From Bacteroidales bacterium (GTDB taxonomy: Bacteria > Bacteroidota > Bacteroidia > Bacteroidales > Bacteroidaceae), in the NCBI GenBank assembly GCA_004554665.1, contig SFKY01000058.1:1-16073 (forward strand): 16,073 nucleotides of DNA, written 5' to 3'. Numbering within the stretch: position 1 is the stretch's first letter; each line of letters starts with the position of its first letter. The notes under the pieces were generated by a model. The model saw nothing but the letters and a program-made list of their open reading frames with translations, made no database searches and had not been told where the DNA came from. Below, piece after piece: positions 7,187-14,560 of this stretch. Both the position numbers and the translations under genes were made by a program.

Positions 7187-7624
7187 ATGATAGAAGTAAA
7201 AATCGTCAATACCGGGAGCCAACCACTTCCGGCTTATGCCACGCCACAGAGTGCAGGACTGGACCTGCGTGCCAACATCGATTCGCCCATCGTGCTGCAT
7301 CCTATGGAGAGGCGGCTTGTTCCTACCGGCCTGCGTATCGCTTTGCCGGCTGGTTATGAAGCCCAAATTCGTCCCCGTAGTGGCTTGGCCCTCAAGCATG
7401 GTATTACCGTGCTCAATACGCCGGGAACCGTGGATGCCGATTACCGTGGCGAGGTGATGGTGTTGCTGATCAATTTTTCTACAGAAGATTTTATCATTAA
7501 TGATGGCGAACGAATCGCCCAAATGGTGATAGCCCGGCATGAACAAGTGTCGTTTGCGCAGGTCGAAGAACTTGACGTCACCGAGCGGGGCGAGGGCGGT
7601 TACGGCCATACGGGTGTGAAATGA
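7187..7624 (+). CDS. dut: dUTP diphosphatase (dUTPase)
   Basis: The 145-residue protein has all five motifs of trimeric dUTPases in order: AGLDLRA (motif I), RPRSGLALKHG (II), LNTPGTVDADYRGEV (III, with the catalytic Asp and the uracil-binding hairpin), GERIAQMVI (IV), and RGEGGYGHTG (V, the glycine-rich phosphate-binding tail). It hydrolyses dUTP to dUMP and pyrophosphate, keeping uracil out of DNA and supplying dUMP for thymidylate synthesis. A longer frame starting with TTG at 7163 exists, but it begins inside the -7 box, and the ATG at 7187 gives the normal family length. The stop codon overlaps the next start by four bases (ATGA), implying translational coupling. Confidence 0.96.
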   Translation: MIEVKIVNTGSQPLPAYATPQSAGLDLRANIDSPIVLHPMERRLVPTGLRIALPAGYEAQIRPRSGLALKHGITVLNTPGTVDADYRGEVMVLLINFSTEDFIINDGERIAQMVIARHEQVSFAQVEELDVTERGEGGYGHTGVK

Positions 7625-9426
7625 GCGAGAAACCGATACGTATGAGGCAGTCTGCCAAGTGTTTGGCCGTGGCATGGCGTGGGTTTTCGTTCCTGCTATT
7701 GCTTACGGTGATGCTTTCTTCGTTTATGGAGAAAGACAAGTACTCCGTAACTCTCACCGCTGACCAGCGCCGTCGCTTCGATTACTTCTTCCTCGAAGCC
7801 CAACGGCTGCAGCAGCAAGAGAAGTATGCGGCGTCCTTTGACCTTCTGAACCATTGCCTCGACATCGATTCCACTGCCGCCGAGGTCTATTTCTGTCAGG
7901 CAATGTATTATTCGCTGCTCAAGCAAGATTCAGCTGCCCTTTGCCGGCTGGAGCGTGCGGCCGCTTTGCGCCCAGACAATATGACTTATCTGGAGCGGGT
8001 GGCCCAATACTACTACAATACGCAGAACGTGGCTAAGGCTATTGAGGCTTACGAGCGAATAGCCAATCACTACAGAGACCGGTCTGATGTACAGAATATC
8101 CTCCTCCATCTTTATCAGCAGCAGAAGGACTATGACCAGATGCTCCGTTGCATCAACAGGATTGAGCAGATCGACGGCAACAGCGAGGAGATAGCACTCT
8201 CCAAAGTGATGGTGTATGAGTTGAAGGACGACAAGAAGTCTGCTTTCAAGGCGCTGAAGGACCTGTCGGCAGAGCATCCCTATGACCTCAACTATCGGGT
8301 GATGATGGGCAACTGGCTCATGCAGAACGACAAACCCAAGGAGGCCTATCGGATCTACATGGCAGCCAGCAAGGAAGATCCCGAAAATACCTACGTTCAG
8401 AGCTCGCTCTACGATTATTACAAGGCGGTAGGCAACGACAGTGTCGCCCAACAGCTGATGGAGCGTATCTTGATCAATCCTAAGACGGAGCCCAAGGGCA
8501 AGGTGACCATGATGCGGCAGGTGATTGAAGAGAATGAGCGTCAAGGCGGCGATAGCCTGCAAGTGCTCCAGTTGTTTGACAGGATACGCAAAGCCAACCC
8601 TAATGATGTGACGATGGCCGAACTGAAGGTCGCTTACATGAACATGAAGCACATGCCCGACAGTATCGTCGACGGTGCTATGCGTCAAGTGCTTCAGATA
8701 GCGCCCGATCATGCTGCGATGCGTATGCAGGTGTTGCAGCATCTGCTACGGGAGCAGCGATGGGAAGAGGTGGCAGTGGTGAGCCAGGCAGGTACCGAGT
8801 ACAATCCCGAGGAGATGGCCTTCTACTATTTCCTGGGCTTGGCCCATTACCAGGCAGAAGACAATGATGCGGCCCTCGATGCCTTGCGTAGGGGAATCGG
8901 TGTGGTCACTGATGAGAGCGAGCCTGCCATCGTGAGCGACTTATACTCCATCATGGGCAACATCCTCAATGAGAAGGGACTCAAACAGCAAGCCTATGAG
9001 GCTTTCGACAGCTGTCTCAAGTGGAAAAGTGACAACATCGAGTGTCTCAACAACTATGCTTACTACCTGAGTGTGGAAAACAAGGAGTTGGACAAGGCGG
9101 CGCAGATGAGCTATAAGACCATCAAGGCTGAGCCACGCAATGCCAGTTATCTCGACACTTATGCGTGGATACTTTTCCGGCAAGAGCGATACGCAGAGGC
9201 CAAAATCTATATAGACCAAGCGTTGGCCAACGATACTGTTGCCCATTCGCAGCCCAGTGCCGTAGTGCTTGAACATGCCGGCGACATCTATGTCCAAAAC
9301 GGCCTGACAGCGCAAGCTGTGGCTTTCTGGCAGCAAGCCTTGCAGGCAAGGGGAGGAAGTGCGCAGTTGCCAAAGAAGATACAGTTACAAAAATACATAG
9401 CAGATGATGATAAAAACAATCCATAA
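7621..9426 (+). CDS. TPR-repeat protein with N-terminal membrane anchor or signal
   Basis: The 601-residue protein has a basic N-terminus and a hydrophobic stretch (about residues 21-36, FSFLLLLTVMLSSF) acting as signal peptide or anchor. Helical repeats of about 34 residues fill the rest, many with tetratricopeptide character (for example NVAKAIEAYERIANHYRD, KEAYRIYMAASKEDPENTYV, NIECLNNYAYYLSVENKELDKAAQMSYK). TPR domains bind protein partners; no catalytic domain is present. It lies between dut and a lipoprotein gene and overlaps both, in a gene order that I recall as common in Bacteroidales. The export signal and the neighbouring envelope genes point to a periplasmic or outer-membrane scaffold, possibly working with the downstream lipoprotein. 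An internal Met at residue 8 is a possible alternative start. Confidence 0.85.
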   Translation: MSEKPIRMRQSAKCLAVAWRGFSFLLLLTVMLSSFMEKDKYSVTLTADQRRRFDYFFLEAQRLQQQEKYAASFDLLNHCLDIDSTAAEVYFCQAMYYSLLKQDSAALCRLERAAALRPDNMTYLERVAQYYYNTQNVAKAIEAYERIANHYRDRSDVQNILLHLYQQQKDYDQMLRCINRIEQIDGNSEEIALSKVMVYELKDDKKSAFKALKDLSAEHPYDLNYRVMMGNWLMQNDKPKEAYRIYMAASKEDPENTYVQSSLYDYYKAVGNDSVAQQLMERILINPKTEPKGKVTMMRQVIEENERQGGDSLQVLQLFDRIRKANPNDVTMAELKVAYMNMKHMPDSIVDGAMRQVLQIAPDHAAMRMQVLQHLLREQRWEEVAVVSQAGTEYNPEEMAFYYFLGLAHYQAEDNDAALDALRRGIGVVTDESEPAIVSDLYSIMGNILNEKGLKQQAYEAFDSCLKWKSDNIECLNNYAYYLSVENKELDKAAQMSYKTIKAEPRNASYLDTYAWILFRQERYAEAKIYIDQALANDTVAHSQPSAVVLEHAGDIYVQNGLTAQAVAFWQQALQARGGSAQLPKKIQLQKYIADDDKNNP

Positions 9427-10300
9427 ATGGTGTGCCCTCCTGTTGTTGGCCACCCTTACCGCATGTGCTTCTCACCAGCGAATGGCTGGCACCAAGATTT
9501 CTTCGACAGGCTCTTCAAAGTCGTCTGATGCTTCCGAAGTGGCAGCGCCGCTCCGCTTTGTGCAGCAAGTGGCAGACCAGCGGCTGTACCAAAAGGATAT
9601 CGTGGCCGACATGACTTTCCGCATCAAGGCTGGCAAACTCGACCAGAATCTCCCCGGTGCTCTCCGAATGCGTCGCGACGAGGTCATCCGTTTGCAGATA
9701 TTCATCCCCATTCTGGGCAGTGAAGTGGGGCGGTTGGAGTTTACCCCCGATTACGTGTTGGTGGTCGATCGGATTCACCACGAATACATCAAGGCCGATT
9801 ATAGCAAGCTCGACTTCCTCCGTGACAACGGCCTCGATTTCTATAGCTTGCAGTCGCTCTTCTGGAACCAACTTTTGCTGCCCGGAACCCAACGTGTAAG
9901 CGAGGCCGACCTTGCCCGCTTCCAAGCCGACCTGTCGGGCAATGGTGCTACAGTACCTGTGACCTATACCCAAGGACAGCTGCAATTCTGTTGGGAAGCC
10001 GACCGAAACCTCTCGCGCATCCTTTCCGCACATGTTTCGTATCAAAGCGCCAAGCACGGCACCTCTTCGTTGGTATGGAAATACGCCGATTTCCAGCCCT
10101 TAGGAGTCAAGTTCTTCCCTGCGACCCAATCGTTTACATTTACGACCAACGCCACGGGCACACCCCAGCAGGGCACCATCACGCTCAACCTGGGTCGTCT
10201 GGGTACAGATTCCAAGTGGGATGCCCGCACCACGCTGTCTTCCAAATACAAGAAGATAGAAGCTACCGACGTGTTCGATAAATTTATCCTCCTGCAGTGA
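9404..10300 (+). CDS. DUF4292-family lipoprotein, possibly LolB-like
   Basis: The 298-residue protein starts with a lipoprotein signal: a hydrophobic run and the lipobox LTAC, with Cys21 as the lipidated residue. The following Ser/Gly-rich linker fits an outer-membrane lipoprotein. The body has beta-rich segments such as MTFRIKAGKLDQNLPGALRM, LQIFIPILGSEVGRLEF, and DYVLVVDRIHHEYIK, typical of DUF4292 proteins. That family appears related in fold to LolA/LolB, which carry lipoproteins to the outer membrane. This is recalled family knowledge, not shown here. The start overlaps the TPR gene by 23 bases (20 if the second Met is used) and the end overlaps the next start by one base, so the genes are surely co-expressed. 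Function is unproven; a LolB-like role is a reasonable hypothesis. Confidence 0.8.
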   Translation: MMIKTIHKWCALLLLATLTACASHQRMAGTKISSTGSSKSSDASEVAAPLRFVQQVADQRLYQKDIVADMTFRIKAGKLDQNLPGALRMRRDEVIRLQIFIPILGSEVGRLEFTPDYVLVVDRIHHEYIKADYSKLDFLRDNGLDFYSLQSLFWNQLLLPGTQRVSEADLARFQADLSGNGATVPVTYTQGQLQFCWEADRNLSRILSAHVSYQSAKHGTSSLVWKYADFQPLGVKFFPATQSFTFTTNATGTPQQGTITLNLGRLGTDSKWDARTTLSSKYKKIEATDVFDKFILLQ

Positions 10301-11862
10301 TGATACGCACATTCCTTCTGTTATTTCTGTTCAGTCTGTTGCCGCTTACGCTGACCGCCCAGCGCAAGCAGTCCACTTCCAAGCAGACCACTACGCGCAC
10401 GACCTCTAAGAAGACGACCAAGAAAAAGGCCAAGACCAAGCAGGCCGCCACTACTTCTATCAAAGGACTGCAAAACCAGCGGGCCGCCGTGCAGAAAAAG
10501 ATACGTCAGCAGGAGCAGGCGCTGAAGGCCAACAAGGCCGATGTGTCGCGCAGACTGAAGGATCTCATGGTGATCAACAGTGAAATCAGTCAGCAGCAGC
10601 GCTCCATAGACGACATTACCCGCGACATTACCCATCTTGATGGTAATATCCAGCTCCTCACCTCACAGCTTGCCATGCTCGAGCGCCAACTCGACGAGTG
10701 CCGGCAGCGCTATGTGCGCTCGGTACGCTACATGGCGCGTCACCACACGGTGCAAGACCGGCTCATGTTCGTCTTCTCTGCCCAGAGTCTCACCCAGATG
10801 TACCGTCGTATGCGCTTTGCCCGTCAGTATGCCACGTACCAGCGGGCTCAGGGAGAGATGCTGCAAGACAAGCAGCAGCAAGTCTCGCACAAGCAGCAAC
10901 AACTGCAACAGGCGCGTGGAAGCAAGGACAGACTCTTGCAACAGAGTGTCCAGGCACGCACCCAGTTGGAGACCAAGCAGACCGAGCAGCAAAATGCGGT
11001 GAAGGGTCTGCAGCGTCAGCAGAAGACCATTCAGTCCATTATCGCCGAGCAGCGTCGCAAGAGCGAGTCGCTCAATAGCCTGATTGACCGTTTGGTGGCC
11101 GAAGAGGAGGCCAAGGCACGTGCCCGGGCCGAGGCGGAAGCCAAGCGCAAGGCTGCTGCTGCGGCCGCTGCCAAGCGCAAGGCTGAAGAACTGGCACGCC
11201 GCAAGGCCGAAGCCCGCGAGAATGCCCGTAGGGTGGCTGCTGCCCGTGAGGCCGAGGCCCGTACCCGAGCTGCCGCCGACGAAGCTGCGCGTACCCAAGG
11301 CTCCCAAGCAGCCGCGCGGGCAGAGCAAGCAGCCCGCGAAGCCCGTGCAGCCCGCGAGGCTGCAGAGCGCAAGGCCGCTGCCGACAAGGAGCGTAGCAGT
11401 CGCCAGATAGCTGCTGCCCGTCAGCGTGCCGACGAGGCCACGCGCATGTCTTCGGCAGACCGTATGCTCAGTGGCGGTTTCGAGGCCAACAAGGGGCGTC
11501 TGCCCATGCCCATGTCGGGCCGCGTGGTGAGCCATTACGGCCAATATGCGGTGGAGGGACTGAAAGGAGTGACGCTCGACAACAAGGGAATCAACATCCT
11601 TGGCCAGCCCGGTGCCGCCGTGCGGAGCATCTACGATGGCGAGGTAAGTGCTGTGTACCACTGGCAGGGCTCCATTTTTGTCATGGTACGCCACGGAGGT
11701 TATATCTCGTTTTACTGTAACCTCGGTTCCGTCTGTGTCTCCAAGGGGCAGCGGGTGTCCACTCGCCAGACGCTGGGCACCGTGGGCCCCGACCAGGTGC
11801 TGCAGTTCCAGTTGCGTCGGGGTTCTTCCCGGCTCAATCCCGAGGCTTGGCTGGCGCGTTAA
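10300..11862 (+). CDS. EnvC-like murein hydrolase activator with degenerate LytM domain
   Basis: The 520-residue protein has a signal peptide (1-20), a Lys/Thr/Ser-rich segment, a long coiled coil (about 50-270), an extremely Ala/Arg/Glu-rich helix (about 268-390), and a C-terminal LytM/M23 domain (about 396-520). The peptidase residues are missing. The HxGxD motif is NKGIN (428-432), the YxHL motif is YCNL, and the HxH-region His is Gln in LQFQLRR (Gln502). It should therefore not cleave peptidoglycan but, like EnvC, activate an amidase during cell separation in the periplasm. GTG at 10297 is possible, but the ATG at 10300, overlapping the previous TGA by one base, gives a normal signal peptide. 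Its last codons form one arm of a long hairpin. Confidence 0.88.
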   Translation: MIRTFLLLFLFSLLPLTLTAQRKQSTSKQTTTRTTSKKTTKKKAKTKQAATTSIKGLQNQRAAVQKKIRQQEQALKANKADVSRRLKDLMVINSEISQQQRSIDDITRDITHLDGNIQLLTSQLAMLERQLDECRQRYVRSVRYMARHHTVQDRLMFVFSAQSLTQMYRRMRFARQYATYQRAQGEMLQDKQQQVSHKQQQLQQARGSKDRLLQQSVQARTQLETKQTEQQNAVKGLQRQQKTIQSIIAEQRRKSESLNSLIDRLVAEEEAKARARAEAEAKRKAAAAAAAKRKAEELARRKAEARENARRVAAAREAEARTRAAADEAARTQGSQAAARAEQAAREARAAREAAERKAAADKERSSRQIAAARQRADEATRMSSADRMLSGGFEANKGRLPMPMSGRVVSHYGQYAVEGLKGVTLDNKGINILGQPGAAVRSIYDGEVSAVYHWQGSIFVMVRHGGYISFYCNLGSVCVSKGQRVSTRQTLGTVGPDQVLQFQLRRGSSRLNPEAWLAR

Positions 11863-11891
11863 GGCTTTCCTTAACCGCCTGCCAAGCCTCG
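11841..11891 (+). terminator. Long hairpin embedding the stop codon of the EnvC-like gene
   Basis: The last seven codons and stop (11841-11864) are almost perfectly inverted at 11869-11891, around a CTTT loop. Pairing is 11 bp, one mismatch, 4 bp, a one-base bulge, then 7 bp. It is at the right place for ending the dut operon transcript, but the following sequence TTGGCTATTCC is not a T-run. It may act as a processing or stability stem, or as a terminator of unusual type. Confidence 0.55.
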
Positions 11892-11966
11892 TTGGCTATT
11901 CCATATTATTATATAAGCAAATCTCGCTCACCTTTCTCGTCATTTATCGGCAGCGAGATGTGTTTC

Positions 11967-12014
11967 AACCCAAATCGGTCATTAGCATCATAACGCCAAT
12001 GACCGATTTGGGTT
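11967..12014. repeat. Inverted repeat with 20-base arms
   Basis: The arm at 11967-11986 (AACCCAAATCGGTCATTAGC) is inverted at 11995-12014 with one mismatch, around the loop ATCATAAC. It stands alone between genes, 105 bases after the EnvC-like stop, with no T-run. It resembles dispersed palindromic elements I associate with Prevotella genomes; that assignment is from memory. Confidence 0.65.
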
Positions 12015-12137
12015 CAAGTGCGATGGGAAGCGACGGCGACTCTCTTCGTCCTACAACATCATCGAACCTACCGAGTCTTTGGAAAACGCTGTCCGCAAGT
12101 TGCGCAAGAATCGCTCAGTGGATGGCAGTTGCAAATC

Positions 12138-12226
12138 GTAAAGGTGGCATTTAGCCCGCGTAAACGCCACCTTTGGCGCGCTAATCATGGCATTTGGTTA
12201 CGCTAAAGGTGGCATATAGTTTTTTT
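12138..12226. repeat. Dispersed repeat cluster, right copy, with possible hairpin and T-run
   Basis: TAAAGGTGGCATTTAG (12139-12154) recurs with one change at 12204-12219, and between them the opposite orientation appears as CGTAAACGCCACCTTTGGC (12159-12177), identical to 152-170. The inverted copies can pair (GCCACCTTT at 12166-12174 with AAAGGTGGC at 12205-12213), followed by a run of T at 12220-12226. This is direct observation; the unit may act as a repeat element or weak terminator. Confidence 0.6.
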
Positions 12227-12382
12227 AACAGTCTGTTAGCCTTCTCTGTTTGTCTTTTTTGTATTATGGACCTGTACCTCCCTTCGGGCTCCATGAGTCA
12301 TGTGGGACGGCAGCTTGCATCGCTTATGGAAGCACGGAGGGTACGGACATGGATAAAAGTCAATACGAAATAACAAGCTAAA

Positions 12383-12803
12383 ATGGACTTCAATCGTTTG
12401 TTTCCCCTTTCCTCCCTGTATTTTGAGCCTCTTTCGGGCAGGGCAGTGGACTCCCATGTGGAGCATAGGCGTTTAGGGTTTGTGGCATTGGCAAGGAGGC
12501 ATGCCTCACACCTCGTTGGCCTGCGTAGCAGTAGTACCGTGGGCAATTATCTTACGGCACTCCGCTCCTTCTCATCGTTTTTGGGTGGTACGGATGTGTC
12601 GCTGGGGGCCGTTACGTCCCGTCTGGTGTGTGGCTATGCACGATGGCTGGCCGACCGGGGCGTAACGAGAAACACCGCTTCCTGCTACCTCCGTTCCCTG
12701 CGGACACTCTATCGGGCGGTGGGGAGTCATGCAAGAGGTGGTGGCAACCGGCCTTTTGCCGATGTGTTTACGGGCAATGTACCTACGGCGAAACGGGCTG
12801 CCT
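12383..12803 (+). pseudogene. N-terminal fragment of a tyrosine recombinase/integrase
   Basis: From the ATG at 12383 about 140 residues match the N-terminal, SAM-like core-binding part of a phage-type integrase: SSTVGNYLTALRSFSSFLGG, then a helix ending GYARWLADRGVTRNTASCYL, RSLRTLYRAV, and FADVFTGNVPTAKRA. Family members continue directly from VPTAKRA into the catalytic domain with its R-HxxR-Y residues. Here that whole domain is missing: after about 12803 the frame reads nonsense to 12922, while another frame opens into a secreted nuclease fragment. It therefore cannot recombine DNA. A longer overlapping frame starting at 12628 is a mixture of out-of-frame integrase and in-frame nuclease. 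The related proteins in Bacteroidetes include integrases of mobile elements and the recombinases that flip surface genes. Confidence 0.75.
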
Positions 12804-12810
12804 CTGTGGC

Positions 12811-14502
12811 CGGCCGAAGCTCATTCTGGGCGATACCAACTGCCGCTACACCCGCAATAAGTTGGTGGATAACCTCATCACCCCGCTGTCTGCCACCTAC
12901 GACATCAAAGACGCGTGGGTAGAGAAGTTCCAGAAAGGCACGTATCCTACCTATCCCAGTGAAGCATTGATGGTGTCTGAGAAGACAAGCAGCAAGGCTT
13001 ATGAGACGGGAGAGATAGTAGACAAGATTTTCTACCTCACCCCCAAGGGCAGCTCGCTGAAGCTGGAGCTGAAAGACCTCGTCTTTGATGCCGACAACTA
13101 TAAGAAAACGGATGGCACATTGCTCGGCGACCATGTACCTGTCATCGCCACCTTCGCAATTTCGGGTACACTTCCCACAGAAAACCTCACCCCGGCCACA
13201 CAGGCTGCTTTCTGGGAAGGAGAGACTTTGGAAAAAGCAAAAAGCGAAACAACAGGAGATGCCAAAGGTGTCTATATTTACAATGTGGGTGCAAGAACCT
13301 TTATTACGGGTGGGGCCGATGCCAAACCGTCTGTAACAGATGTCAACTCCGCAGAGAAGTGGGAAGTGAATAATGGTAATACAACTGGTACCATAACCTT
13401 TGCAAAAGGCAATTATAGGATAAGGATGTCCAATTCTCTTGATGGTGGTGTCGGGATAATTGAGAAAACTGATTATAGAGGAGCTACAGAGTTTACTATA
13501 GTTGAATCCACGACAACCTCGGGCGCCTATAAGTTTGATGCGGAATATAGGACTATTAGTGGTAAAGCTAACCACCATTTCAATGTAGAGGTAGATGCTA
13601 ATGGTAATCCTACTTCATATACAGGCGCAGAAAACGATTCGCGCACCATTTACAATGACTGGCTCTTCATATCCGAGGCACAGCAGATAGCCTATAACAC
13701 CTATGTGGAAGCCTATGATGCAGCAAAGAACTTGCTTAATGATGGGGACTACAAGGGCTACTTCGAAAAGGAACCGGAAATGAAAGCGGAGTTGGAGCAG
13801 ATATTGCTTGAGACGACCAATACGGTCTATTCCACCAGCAAGACCGATACTGAGAAGCTGAAGGATATAGTAGACCGCATCATGCACCGCAAGAGCTACA
13901 TCGCTACGGTCACGACAGCCGCCAAGTACGCCACCATCTGCCTGCCCTACAATGCGTGGATACCCGAAGGCGTAGAGGTGCAGGTGGTGACAGGATACTC
14001 CGAGGATGGGCACACGGCCATCACAGATGTTTATAGTGGAAAGGTGATGCCGGCCAATACGGGTTTCCTCCTCCATGCCGATGTGGAGACAGATACCGAG
14101 TTTACATTCTGGTACACAGGCAAGAAGGCCGATGCTCCTGAGGCGAATGTTCTCCGTGGTACCGTGGAGCGCATCGCTCCCGAGAATCGTCCTACGCAAG
14201 ACGTGTATGTCTTGGCCAACAGGAACCACGGCGTAGGCTTCTACCGCCTCAATGATGGGCAGGGAATCCCCGCCAACCGTGCCTATCTCGTAGGCAATGG
14301 CAACACACCCACTGACACAGAGGCCAAGATAGCCATAGGATGGGGTGACGCTACGGGGGTGGACAATGTCGAGACTGCTGGCGAGGCGGCTACCGTCACT
14401 GCCGTGTACGGCATTGCCGGCGATCGACGTGCCCGTATGGAGCGCGGTGTGAACATCGTACGCATGAGCGATGGTACGACCAGAAAAGTGATTGTGAAAT
14501 AA
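12811..14502 (+). pseudogene. C-terminal part of a secreted endonuclease/exonuclease/phosphatase-family protein with sorting tail
   Basis: About 562 residues remain, read in the frame ending at 14502, with the N-terminus, signal peptide and first catalytic motifs lost. The piece opens with KLILGDTNCRYTR (the GDxN motif of the EEP fold), then EVVDKIFYL-type sequence (here EIVDKIFYL), and the terminal GDHVPV motif (Asp168/His169 counted from 12628). These are the late motifs of DNase I-like phosphoesterases. A variable beta-rich region, a helical linker, and a domain starting YIATVTTAAKYATICLPYNA follow. The end, VYGIAGDRRARMERG with a closing KVIVK, resembles a type IX secretion C-terminal sorting signal, so the parent was probably exported to the surface or medium. 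There is no start codon or ribosome site of its own. A product could arise only by fusion or after rearrangement. Confidence 0.72.
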
Positions 14503-14520
14503 ACAACCCAACAATAGAGC

Positions 14521-14560
14521 AGTCAGCCGAGGCACCACTTGTCTCGGCTGACTTTATTTT
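14521..14560 (+). terminator. Rho-independent terminator between convergent genes
   Basis: AGTCAGCCGAG (14521-14531) pairs perfectly with CTCGGCTGACT (14543-14553), 11 bp, across an 11-base loop, followed by TTATTTT. It lies 18 bases after the nuclease-fragment stop. The T-run touches the stop codon of the convergent M16 gene at 14559. In the other direction the trailing T content is poor, so it serves mainly the plus strand. Confidence 0.85.

Larger units (their letters stand above)
11863..12382. other. Non-coding accessory region with repeats and possible gene remnants
   Basis: No full gene is visible over 520 bases. From left to right it holds the downstream arm of the stop-codon hairpin, a 20-bp-arm inverted repeat (11967-12014), a short open stretch (about 12019-12141) reading IIEPTESLENAVRKLRKNR in its middle that looks like a protein C-terminal fragment, the repeat cluster 12138-12219, and a 35-codon frame (12266-12373) just before the recombinase start. 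The last two coding hints are too short to call as genes. Confidence 0.5.

Noticed and set aside
11101..11400. Possible tandem DNA repeat in the Ala/Arg/Glu-rich part of the EnvC-like gene
   Set aside because: The codons repeat in composition (AAG GCC, GCC CGT and similar) but without a fixed period, so it is a low-complexity helix and not a true tandem repeat.
10663..11694. Long minus-strand frame opposite the EnvC-like gene
   Set aside because: It is Leu/Gly-rich only because the sense strand is Ala/Arg/Gln-rich; no domain is visible.
12628..14502. A single 624-residue gene starting at 12628
   Set aside because: Its first 60 or so codons are the integrase region read in the wrong frame; only the part after about 12811 resembles a protein family. 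It is better described as a fusion across a broken joint.
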